Shown here piece by piece: positions 1 through 6,109 of a DNA stretch of 64,000 nt. The DNA is taken from NCBI GenBank assembly GCA_052173655.1, contig JBQMYD010000006.1, positions 1 through 64,000 of the forward strand, given 5' to 3'. Position numbers and translations under genes: made by a program. The notes beneath the pieces were generated by a model. It saw only the letters and a list, made by a program, of their open reading frames with translations. It was not told where the DNA came from and did not search any database. Each line of letters opens with the position of its first letter. Position 1 is the first letter of the stretch. Source of the DNA: RGIG9060 sp052173655. Lineage in GTDB: Bacteria; Spirochaetota; Spirochaetia; Treponematales; Treponemataceae.

Positions 1-311
1 GGCTATAATTTTTATATGATTGGCGGTTTTGTCTCTCGGCATGGATTCCTTCTTTTGCGTACAGTATTAGCTAACGTATATAAACATACAACCGATCGGA
101 GTAGGTGTCAAGGGGATGAAGGTATCTATTCCGAAGGATGCGAAACAAATCTACGTGAGTTTTTTAGAGATATCCTATCCATAGTATTTTCGCTATAAAT
201 GTGTTATTATGTTGTAGCACTCCAATGAAGCTGCAATAATTGCGATCTTTTCTATAAGATTCCGGTTTGTAGAAAATGATCAAAAATCTTACAATACAAA
301 GGGAGCATACT
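1..311. other. Upstream region with a possible decayed gene end
   Basis: No intact gene is recognised here. On the + strand, the frame ending at a TAG near 179-184 reads like the natural C-terminus of a protein (ending ...YVSFLEISYP) but is broken upstream by stops near 14 and 68, so it may be the relic of a decayed gene. The other 60-codon frame over this stretch has no ribosome site. The last bases hold the leader and Shine-Dalgarno (GGGAG, about 301-305) of rpiB. Confidence 0.3.
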
Positions 312-764
312 ATGAAGGTCGGTTTTGGATGCGATCATGCATCGGTTGGATTAAAACATATCTTAATGGAACATGTACGAAACAAAGGGTATGAATGTAT
401 CGATTACGGAACAACAGATCCGAAGGTTCCGGTCGATTATCCCGAATTCGGTTTAAAGGTTGCTGAGGCAATTAAATCGAAGGAGGTTGAGAAAGGCATA
501 TTGATCTGCGGATCAGGTATCGGTATTTCCCTCGCTGCAAATAAGGTTCCGGGAATCCGCGCTGCCGCGTGTAGTGAACCGTGCACCGCAAAATTGGCTG
601 TTGAGCACAGTGATATCAATATTGTTTCTATGGGTGTATGTATCGTAGGTCCTGAAATAGCAAAAGCAATTGTCGATGCTTTTTTTGATGCACAATTTGA
701 AGGCGGCAGCTACACAAAACGCGTCAATATGATCGGCGATATAGAAAAAAAGTACGGTAAATAA
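312..764 (+). CDS. rpiB: Ribose-5-phosphate isomerase B (RpiB/LacAB family)
   Basis: Cytoplasmic sugar-phosphate isomerase of about 150 residues, interconverting ribose 5-phosphate and ribulose 5-phosphate in the non-oxidative pentose phosphate pathway. Seen: N-terminal GCDHA phosphate-site motif, the catalytic-cysteine segment ICGSGIG, the family signature AANKVPGIRAA, and a C-terminal EHSDINIV...G segment. The length is typical. The ATG at 312 is preferred over an upstream in-frame ATG at 276 because GGGAG lies just before it and homologues begin MK(V/I). Codons are more G+C-rich than in the rest of the window. LacA/LacB-type isomerases share the fold, so the exact substrate is inferred. 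Confidence 0.93.
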   Translation: MKVGFGCDHASVGLKHILMEHVRNKGYECIDYGTTDPKVPVDYPEFGLKVAEAIKSKEVEKGILICGSGIGISLAANKVPGIRAAACSEPCTAKLAVEHSDINIVSMGVCIVGPEIAKAIVDAFFDAQFEGGSYTKRVNMIGDIEKKYGK

Positions 765-1030
765 TGTCATAGGCGGGCGGTATAATGTAACAAACCGCTC
801 CGCCCCCTGCCCATAGCCTTAGTCTATAGAGAGATAATGTATACCGCTACAATAGGATTAGCGATGGGAGCTTCTGATTCACATCATGGACATCCTTGTC
901 CGTACAGAAACGAAGCGGAGAAATGGAGCGATAGCGGAACAACGGACATAGCGACCCGAACGCAGTGAGGGAAACCTCCGGAGAAAAAAGCCAGAAACAA
1001 TGACTTTCTTTTTATAGCGGAGCTCCACAA
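765..1030. other. Intergenic stretch, G+C-rich, no gene seen
   Basis: About 270 bases between rpiB and a convergent gene. An imperfect G+C-rich inverted repeat (GGCGGGCGGT near 772 against ACCGCTCCGCC near 796) lacks a T-run. The segment around 900-1000 is compositionally unlike the low-G+C remainder of the window and could be a dispersed intergenic repeat, which cannot be tested from one copy. Confidence 0.3.
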
Positions 1031-1032
1031 TA

Positions 1033-1398
1033 TTAATCCAAATGAATTCCCTTGGTTTCCAAATTCTTGAGACACTCGCGATAATAGCAATCATCATGTT
1101 CTGTATATATGGGGTTGAGTACTTCGATGACCGCTAAATTATTATATGCCGGACATCTCCTGCCGCGATAGTCTTTGTCCAACCACTCCGGACTGACCCT
1201 GTAGCCTCGCCGATTCATCTCTGCCATAATGAGTCGGTGGTACCGATAGAGCAAATACGGTGAATAGTTAAACACATAGTTGACGGTTGCATGCTGCCTG
1301 CCCCAGCCGTTTCCGCGCAAGGCACAACACTCTCTATGTTGTCCCAAAAGCTGTTGACGCGGAAGTTTGCTAATCATATCTTGATGCCACAGTCTCAT
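1033..1398 (-). CDS. Pyrimidine-dimer DNA glycosylase family protein (TIGR02328-like)
   Basis: Protein of 121 residues matching the small bacterial relatives of T4 endonuclease V (Pyr_excise). Members open RLWHQD(L/M)I.KLPR.QLLGQHRECCALRG and carry a central NYVF.YSPY.LY.YH segment, both clearly seen here, followed by RRGY.VSPEWLD. T4 endonuclease V excises UV-induced pyrimidine dimers; activity of this short branch is inferred. The start ATG overlaps the 3' end of the broken DUF1722 frame by about 27 nt, so the two were probably one transcriptional unit. G+C-rich like rpiB, suggesting acquisition by transfer. Confidence 0.8.
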   Translation of the reverse strand: MRLWHQDMISKLPRQQLLGQHRECCALRGNGWGRQHATVNYVFNYSPYLLYRYHRLIMAEMNRRGYRVSPEWLDKDYRGRRCPAYNNLAVIEVLNPIYTEHDDCYYRECLKNLETKGIHLD

Positions 1399-1786
1399 CT
1401 TGTTCTCCGAATAATAAATTCGATTGCTGCAAATACTTGTTAGGATAGACTACAAGGAGCTTGCGCACAGCGCCCAACAAAATTTCCTGTTCCGCCTGAC
1501 CGCTGCGATATTACTCCAAACAATACATAAACTCCGCCTTTTCATCCCGAGTAGCCTGCTTCTTAAAATATCCCCAGATATGCTGAAACGCGTTGCAGAC
1601 TTGTCCTCGATCCTCCGGTAAAGTGCGCGCCTGATCAATGAGAGTCAACACATGCCGCACTTGTGCATTCTCCCGCTTTAAATACTCGCGAATCTTGTTA
1701 TAAATAGAGCCGGACTTGCTGAGAACGAGATACTTATGTGCTGCCCAAAGTTTCTGACATTCTTTTAATTGATTTGATTCTTTCAT
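1372..1786 (-). pseudogene. DUF1722 (YbgA-like) protein interrupted by an in-frame stop
   Basis: Residues 1-91 (from ATG at 1786) show LWAAHKYLVLSKS and NAFQHIWGYFKKQ, hallmarks of DUF1722/YbgA. The frame then meets TAA at 1511-1513 and continues open with YRSGQAEQEILLG and YPNKYLQQSNLLF to a TAG at 1372-1374. Those 46 downstream residues are the expected C-terminal part of the domain, and family members have E-x-Y-R exactly where TAA lies, so a single CAA-to-TAA change explains it. DUF1722 proteins are often linked to DNA photolyase-type repair, which fits the UV-repair neighbour. Either a recent nonsense mutation or a read-through site. Confidence 0.75.
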
Positions 1787-2166
1787 ATCGTTTCTTTAAA
1801 TCTCGAACAAATTCGCCCAAGGTCAATTTTTCGAGATGCCCTATCACTTATTCGGAAACCCCTAAAAATCTTTTTTAATTGACACTCTGCGATTATACAA
1901 AAAAATATAAGTATTGAGAATATAGGCTATCCGACGTTGATCTGCCGACTGATAGAAAATGTATCTTAAAACGATATGCTATTTATAAATAATAAGAGAT
2001 AAAAATTTGCATAACGGAGATATAAAATGAAAACAGTAATTAACCGAACGGAGACAGTATACTTTCCGCAGAGAAAATATCAAAGGCAACTTCCATATTC
2101 AACATAATTTTCCTCATTTTTTTAAATAAAAATCGGATTTATTTGAATATACAGATTTGAACAAGC
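1787..2166. other. Intergenic region; composition boundary, one tiny ORF
   Basis: About 380 bases in which composition changes from the G+C-richer left segment to the AT-rich pattern of the rest of the window. A CTCGAA/TTCGAG inverted repeat lies near 1801-1836. A 26-codon frame at 2027-2107 (start ATG preceded by GGAG at 2016-2019) is listed separately. Nothing else was recognised. Confidence 0.35.
2027..2107 (+). CDS. Possible 26-residue peptide or truncated gene start
   Basis: ATG at 2027 follows GGAG at 2016-2019 with good spacing and opens a 26-codon frame beginning MKTVINRTETVYFPQ and ending at TAA 2105-2107. It has no recognised domain, signal sequence or membrane segment. It could be a real micropeptide, the surviving 5' end of a deleted gene, or chance. 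The ribosome site is the only support. Confidence 0.25.
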   Translation: MKTVINRTETVYFPQRKYQRQLPYST

Positions 2167-2197
2167 TTGACTTTTTTTTGGAGGGGGGGGGTATACT
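2167..2197 (+). promoter_or_regulatory. Sigma-70 promoter with poly-G spacer (likely phase-variable)
   Basis: TTGACT (2167-2172) and TATACT (2192-2197) are separated by 19 nt, of which 2183-2191 is an uninterrupted run of nine G preceded by a run of eight T. The spacing is 2 nt longer than the optimum, so loss of two G would give the ideal 17. Slipped-strand change of G-run length between -35 and -10 is an established switch for some T. pallidum outer-membrane genes. The downstream gene starts at 2253. Confidence 0.72.
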
Positions 2198-2252
2198 TTC
2201 ACCATTATTATTTTTTTATCAGTTACTAGGTAATTGATAACAGGAGGACAAT

Positions 2253-2762
2253 GTGAAAAAAAGTTTTCTTATGGCAACGGTACTTTTTGCAACAGTAGCT
2301 TTGTTGACCGTTGGATGCACAACAACCCATTTAACCACCAATAAAACCGGTTGGTCTGATTATGCTGAAATTGCATTAAAAGATTTTGAACCTGTTGGTG
2401 TTGTACGTGTAACTTCTAAAGAAGTATTTAGAACCGAACCTTTCGGTGTAAAAAAATCAAGCACCGGTTCAAAAATTACGTATGACATGCTGATTGCCGA
2501 AGCGGTAAAGATGGGTGCTCATGACATAATCAATGTTCGTATTGATGTTGCAAACAAAACTGCATCAACACCATTTGACTTTATTACCGGTTCTACAAAA
2601 GAAGTTGAATACATCGGTACAGCTTTAGCAATAAAGTACAAAGGCTCTCCGGATCAGGCAGGACGCTACGACGGTTCAAGAAAAGGTGATTCAGAAATGC
2701 TGCGTTCTTCAGCTGATAATGCAGGAGCTGCAATTATGTCTTTGTTTGGTAATAAAAAATAA
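2253..2762 (+). CDS. Small lipoprotein of unknown function
   Basis: Protein of 169 residues starting with GTG, supported by AGGAGG at 2242-2247 and by an adjacent out-of-frame ATG. The N-terminus is a classical lipoprotein signal: MKKS, a hydrophobic stretch, then lipobox TVGC with Cys22, so it should be lipidated and exported. The mature part has no family I can name; the middle segment (about 85-115) is alternating hydrophobic, and the tail is charged and glycine-rich. It stands alone between a poly-G promoter and a terminator, so its expression is probably switched on its own. Envelope exposure is inferred only from the lipobox and the switch-like promoter. Confidence 0.8.
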   Translation: MKKSFLMATVLFATVALLTVGCTTTHLTTNKTGWSDYAEIALKDFEPVGVVRVTSKEVFRTEPFGVKKSSTGSKITYDMLIAEAVKMGAHDIINVRIDVANKTASTPFDFITGSTKEVEYIGTALAIKYKGSPDQAGRYDGSRKGDSEMLRSSADNAGAAIMSLFGNKK

Positions 2763-2795
2763 ACCTTATAGATAAACCAAATATTTGACAAAAAA

Positions 2796-2836
2796 AAAGG
2801 ACTGTCCGTATTTTTTTAGGATAGCCCTTTTTTTTA
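2796..2836 (+). terminator. Rho-independent terminator of the lipoprotein gene
   Basis: AAAGGACTGTCC (2796-2807) pairs with GGATAGCCCTTT (2819-2830), allowing two G-U pairs, followed by a T-run to about 2836. Confidence 0.8.
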
Positions 2837-2883
2837 TTTTATACACAGATTAATACTCATAAATCACAAGTTATTCCTTTTAC

Positions 2884-2912
2884 TTGCTTTTTTTCACATA
2901 TTTTGATAAATT
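2884..2912 (+). promoter_or_regulatory. Sigma-70 promoter of the hemerythrin gene
   Basis: TTGCTT (2884-2889), 17-nt spacer, TAAATT (2907-2912), with an upstream TG giving an extended -10. It leaves a leader of about 25 nt containing GGAGG. Confidence 0.5.
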
Positions 2913-2944
2913 TTATTTAAATATGGAAGTATGGAGGCATAAAT

Positions 2945-3352
2945 ATGGATATGGAATTGTACATAACAAAACATCGGGTTATACAAGATTACCTAAAAAA
3001 AATCACTGAACTTGCAAACTCTTCTATATCGAGACCTGAAGCACAGTTGATATCAGAGATGATAAACAAAATGACCGGAGTCCTTAATATGCATCTTGCA
3101 TCGGAGGACAGCTATATTTATCCTGCACTTTTAAAACACCCGGATGAAAAAGTAAGATCAATAACACAAAAATATATGGAAGAGATGAAAGGTTTGTCTG
3201 TAGCTTATTCAGATTTTTATAAAAACTACAATATACCTTCAAAGATTCTTGCAGATACAGAAGGTTTTAGAGTAGCGTTTAAAACCGTAAATGACGCTCT
3301 TACATTGCGTATTAACCGTGAAGAATCGGAACTTTACACCTTTGCAAATTAA
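2945..3352 (+). CDS. Hemerythrin-like HHE domain protein
   Basis: Protein of 135 residues, predicted helical, with the arrangement of a hemerythrin HHE domain: an N-terminal KHRVIQDYL helix, a central LNMHLASEDSYIYPAL helix (His and Glu/Asp iron ligands), and a C-terminal helix with NREESELY. Such proteins bind a di-iron centre that handles O2, NO or reactive species in the cytoplasm. The set of His ligands looks sparser than in canonical hemerythrins, so iron binding is not assured. Start supported by GGAGG at 2933-2937; a second in-frame ATG at 2951 is possible. Monocistronic. Confidence 0.7.
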   Translation: MDMELYITKHRVIQDYLKKITELANSSISRPEAQLISEMINKMTGVLNMHLASEDSYIYPALLKHPDEKVRSITQKYMEEMKGLSVAYSDFYKNYNIPSKILADTEGFRVAFKTVNDALTLRINREESELYTFAN

Positions 3353-3449
3353 TCTATAAAAAATACACACTACACTTTTTATCCAAAAAACCTGTTGCAT
3401 TTTTATTTTCGTATATTTTTCAATTCGCAAAAAAACTGTAAAAAAAAGC

Positions 3450-3477
3450 TCAAGTTTTACTATTCACATACCGATAG
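3450..3477 (+). promoter_or_regulatory. Sigma-28-like promoter of the first flaB gene
   Basis: TCAAGTTT (3450-3457) and ACCGATAG (3470-3477) with a 12-nt spacer resemble the FliA consensus TAAAGTTT-N11-GCCGATAA. The second flaB upstream region also contains CCGATAG. No sigma-70 boxes fit better. Confidence 0.6.
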
Positions 3478-3515
3478 AAACAAATGAGAGGGACTTTATT
3501 CTAGGTCAGTCTCAA

Positions 3516-3537
3516 AAAGCGGAAAGGATTCTGCTTT
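3516..3537 (+). promoter_or_regulatory. CsrA-type hairpin with AGGA loop in flaB leader
   Basis: AAAGCGGAA (3516-3524) pairs along its full length with TTCTGCTTT (3529-3537), one G-U pair, exposing AGGA as a four-base loop at 3525-3528. GGA displayed in a hairpin loop is the established CsrA/RsmA recognition element. Confidence 0.6.
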
Positions 3538-3543
3538 AAAAAA

Positions 3544-3558
3544 ATTCCATGGAGGAAT
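3544..3558 (+). promoter_or_regulatory. CsrA-type hairpin over the flaB Shine-Dalgarno
   Basis: ATTCC (3544-3548) pairs with GGAAT (3554-3558), exposing ATGGA (3549-3553), a perfect ANGGA. The ribosome site GGAGGA (3551-3556) lies partly in the stem, so CsrA bound here would directly block initiation at 3562. Confidence 0.55.
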
Positions 3559-3561
3559 ATT

Positions 3562-4422
3562 ATGGTTATCAACCACAACATGTCAGCGATGTTTTCCAAC
3601 CGAGCACTTGGTATTACAACGGAGAATGTCAGGAAGGATATGGAAAAATTATCATCAGGTATGAGAATAAATCGTGCCGGTGATGATGCTTCAGGACTTG
3701 CAGTATCTGAAAAGATGCGAAGTCAGATTCGAGGTTTGAATCAAGCCTCTCGAAACGCAGCAGATGGTATCAGTTTTATACAAACAACTGAAGGCTATCT
3801 ACAAACAACAACGGATTTGATTCAAAGAATCCGTGAACTTGCAGTTCAAGCTTCAAACGGTATTTATACCGAAGAAGACAGAATGCAGATTCAAGTTGAA
3901 GTCTCACAGCTTGTTGCTGAAGTTGACAGAATTGCCTCACAGGCACAGTACAACGGATTGAACATGCTTACCGGACGCTACGCAAGATCAACAGGTGAAA
4001 ATGCAGTTACTGCATCTATGTGGTTCCATATCGGAGCAAACATGGACCAGAGAGTTCAAGTTTACATAGGTACAATGACAGCTACCGCTTTAGGTCTTAG
4101 AGAGTTAAGTTCTGAAAAAATTATGAGCATTGCTGCTCCGGATGATGCCAACCGTTCAATCGGGACAATTGATGAAGCATTGAAAAAGATCAACAAACAA
4201 AGAGCTGATCTTGGTGCTTACCAAAACCGTCTTGAGTATACCGTATCCGGACTTAACATCGGAGCTGAAAATATGCAAGCTTCCGAAAGTAGAATCCGTG
4301 ATGCAAATATGGCTTCACAGATGGTTGAGTTTACAAAGAATCAAGTTCTTTCACAGGCCGGAACTGCAATGTTGGCACAAGCTAACGCACAAAGCCAGAA
4401 CGTACTTTCTTTGCTCAGATAG
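3562..4422 (+). CDS. flaB: Flagellin FlaB (periplasmic flagellar core protein)
   Basis: Core filament flagellin of 286 residues. It has conserved N-terminal D0/D1 (MVINHNMSAM, then LSSGMRINRAGDDASGLAVS) and C-terminal D1/D0 (ESRIRDANMASQMVEFTKN, LSQAGTAMLAQANAQSQNVL), joined by a short middle with no D2/D3 domains, as usual for spirochaete FlaB. It polymerises in the periplasm after export by the flagellar type III apparatus, without a signal peptide. Starts at ATG after GGAGGA. Preceded by a sigma-28-like promoter and two CsrA-type hairpins, and followed by a strong terminator, so it is a single-gene unit. Close paralogue of the next gene. Confidence 0.97.
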   Translation: MVINHNMSAMFSNRALGITTENVRKDMEKLSSGMRINRAGDDASGLAVSEKMRSQIRGLNQASRNAADGISFIQTTEGYLQTTTDLIQRIRELAVQASNGIYTEEDRMQIQVEVSQLVAEVDRIASQAQYNGLNMLTGRYARSTGENAVTASMWFHIGANMDQRVQVYIGTMTATALGLRELSSEKIMSIAAPDDANRSIGTIDEALKKINKQRADLGAYQNRLEYTVSGLNIGAENMQASESRIRDANMASQMVEFTKNQVLSQAGTAMLAQANAQSQNVLSLLR

Positions 4423-4434
4423 TTTCCTGACCAT

Positions 4435-4473
4435 AAAGTTGACAGAAAAGCTTATTGCTGTCTGTCAACTTTT
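4435..4473 (+). terminator. Terminator after first flaB
   Basis: AAAGTTGACAGA (4435-4446) pairs perfectly with TCTGTCAACTTT (4461-4472), followed by a short T-run. Confidence 0.75.
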
Positions 4474-4580
4474 GAGCGGTATTTTTCATACTATTAATCT
4501 ATACTTGATCACCGCAAAAAAAAGATATAAATCGCTTCAAATTTTGTATAAAAGTGTAGACGAGTTTTTACTACTCGTTG

Positions 4581-4607
4581 TATAATACACTTAACTTAGC
4601 CCGATAG
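4581..4607 (+). promoter_or_regulatory. Possible sigma-28-like promoter of second flaB
   Basis: CCCGATAG (4600-4607) resembles the FliA -10 element and shares CCGATAG with the first flaB. The expected -35 position (about 4581-4588) is poor, so the call rests on the -10 element and on the paralogous context. Confidence 0.4.
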
Positions 4608-4651
4608 GGTTGGCTTTAAAGGCGCAGTTTTAAAGTTGACTAAAAAAAAGA

Positions 4652-4673
4652 AAAAAGCAAGGAATGGCTTTTT
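4652..4673 (+). promoter_or_regulatory. CsrA-type hairpin in second flaB leader
   Basis: AAAAAGC (4652-4658) pairs with GCTTTTT (4667-4673), leaving the eight-base loop AAGGAATG with AAGGA (ANGGA consensus). A second ANGGA, ACGGA at 4688-4692, overlaps the ribosome site GGAGG before ATG 4702. This is the same two-site arrangement as upstream of the first flaB. Confidence 0.55.
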
Positions 4674-4701
4674 GGTTAAGTAAACACACGGAGGCGTATT
4701 T

Positions 4702-5556
4702 ATGATTATCAATCATAACATGAGTGCTATGTATGCAAATCGAACTCTGGGAATTTCAAATGACCAGATAGATGACAGCATAGCAAAGCTCAGTTCAGGT
4801 CAGAAAATTAACAGGGCCGGAGATGATGCATCAGGATTAGCAGTTTCAGAAAAAATGAGAAGCCAGATTCGAGGTTTGAATCAGGCAGAACGTAATATCC
4901 AAAACGGTGTATCATTCATACAAGCAACTGAAGGATATTTGGGAGAAACAACGGATATTCTCCAGAGACTTAGAGAATTAGCAATTCAAGCATCTAACGG
5001 AATTTATTCAGATGAAGACCGAATGCAAATTCAAGTTGAAGTTTCACAGCTTGTTGCTGAAGTTGACAGAATTGCTTCACAGGCACAGTTCAATGGTATG
5101 AACATGCTTACAGGAGCTTTTGCAAGAGATTCTGCAACAGGAAGAATAATGCAACTTCACGTAGGTGCCAATGTAGACCAAAATGCACAGATTTTTATCG
5201 GAACTATTACGGCACAGGCTTTAGGACTTGTTGGAGCACAGGGAACAGATGAAAAAGTTTCAATTGCTACACCTGAGTCTGCAAACATGGCAATTGCATC
5301 AGTTGACCAAGCTCTTAAAGTAGTAAGCAGACAACGTGCAGATCTTGGAGCATATCAAAACAGATTTGAAATTGCTGCAAAAGGAGTTGCTGTTGCTTCT
5401 GAAAACTTACAAGCTGCTGAATCACGAATTCGTGATACTGACATGGCTTCAGAGATGGTAGAGTTTACAAGAAACCAGATTCTCACACAATCAGGTTCTG
5501 CAATGCTTGTACAGGCAAACTCTCAATCACAAAACGTATTGAGATTGCTTAGCTAA
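4702..5556 (+). CDS. flaB: Flagellin FlaB (second core flagellin)
   Basis: Flagellin of 284 residues, strongly similar to the preceding gene over D0/D1 (MIINHNMSAMYANR, KINRAGDDASGLAVSEKMR; C-terminal ESRIRDTDMASEMVEFTRN) and differing mainly in the central 150-210 region. Spirochaete filaments are built from several FlaB isoforms that differ in position and stiffness. Its place next to flaG-fliD matches T. pallidum flaB3, but isoform identity is inferred from context only. Initiation is supported by GGAGG at 4690-4694. It has its own leader and a terminator at 5621-5648. Confidence 0.97.
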   Translation: MIINHNMSAMYANRTLGISNDQIDDSIAKLSSGQKINRAGDDASGLAVSEKMRSQIRGLNQAERNIQNGVSFIQATEGYLGETTDILQRLRELAIQASNGIYSDEDRMQIQVEVSQLVAEVDRIASQAQFNGMNMLTGAFARDSATGRIMQLHVGANVDQNAQIFIGTITAQALGLVGAQGTDEKVSIATPESANMAIASVDQALKVVSRQRADLGAYQNRFEIAAKGVAVASENLQAAESRIRDTDMASEMVEFTRNQILTQSGSAMLVQANSQSQNVLRLLS

Positions 5557-5620
5557 AACGATTAAAACTTCGTAAAAGAGATAACCGGATGTCGTCTTTT
5601 TTATGAAACAAAAGCATATA

Positions 5621-5648
5621 GAAGAAAGAGGTGCGCCCCTCTTTCTTC
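5621..5648 (+). terminator. Terminator hairpin after second flaB
   Basis: GAAGAAAGAGG (5621-5631) and CCTCTTTCTTC (5638-5648) form a perfect 11-bp stem with a six-base loop. The 3' arm is T-rich but no long T-run follows, so partial read-through into flaG is possible. Confidence 0.65.
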
Positions 5649-5701
5649 CCTATTGCTTTGAAAGTTAGAAAACATTGAGGTTTTCTATTTAGGAGTCCCA
5701 T

Positions 5702-6085
5702 ATGAGTATTTCTATAAACAATATTGGGCAAAGCATGGCAATGGATGGCCAAAATAATGCGACTGTAAGTAAATTTTACAAGTCGCGTACCTCTTCCGGA
5801 TATAGACCTCCGGAAAATGTGAATACCGAGGCAGCAGAAGTAGCTGAAGACTTTGCAAAAGACTACAAAAAAATAGAAAGGCAAATTTCTCAAATTCAAA
5901 AGATTTCAGATCTTATAGGTCGTAAGTTGGAATTCAGTATAAATGAAAAACTGAATGAAATAATTGTTAAGGTCGTAGATCCTTCAACAAAGCAGGTCAT
6001 AAAAGAAATTCCTTCTGCTGAAATACAAAACTTGCAAATGAGACTACGAGAAAACATAAATTTTTTGGTTGATGAAAAGGTTTAA
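5702..6085 (+). CDS. flaG: FlaG-like flagellar protein
   Basis: Protein of 127 residues. The N-terminal half is polar and flexible; the C-terminal half (about 70-127) carries the FlaG domain, with LEFSINEKLNEIIVKVVDPSTKQVIKEIPS and a terminal LQMRL helix. FlaG proteins influence filament length and are encoded beside fliD. Starts at ATG after AGGAG (about 5691-5695). Begins the flaG-fliD operon; the gap to fliD is 24 nt. Confidence 0.85.
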   Translation: MSISINNIGQSMAMDGQNNATVSKFYKSRTSSGYRPPENVNTEAAEVAEDFAKDYKKIERQISQIQKISDLIGRKLEFSINEKLNEIIVKVVDPSTKQVIKEIPSAEIQNLQMRLRENINFLVDEKV

Positions 6086-6109
6086 GGTCTTGCAGCTTAA
6101 AGGAACACC

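Noticed and set aside
879..1097. Overlapping 68-72-codon frames on the minus strand
   Set aside because: No ribosome site or family; they are G+C-rich shadows of the intergenic segment and of the end of the Pyr_excise gene.
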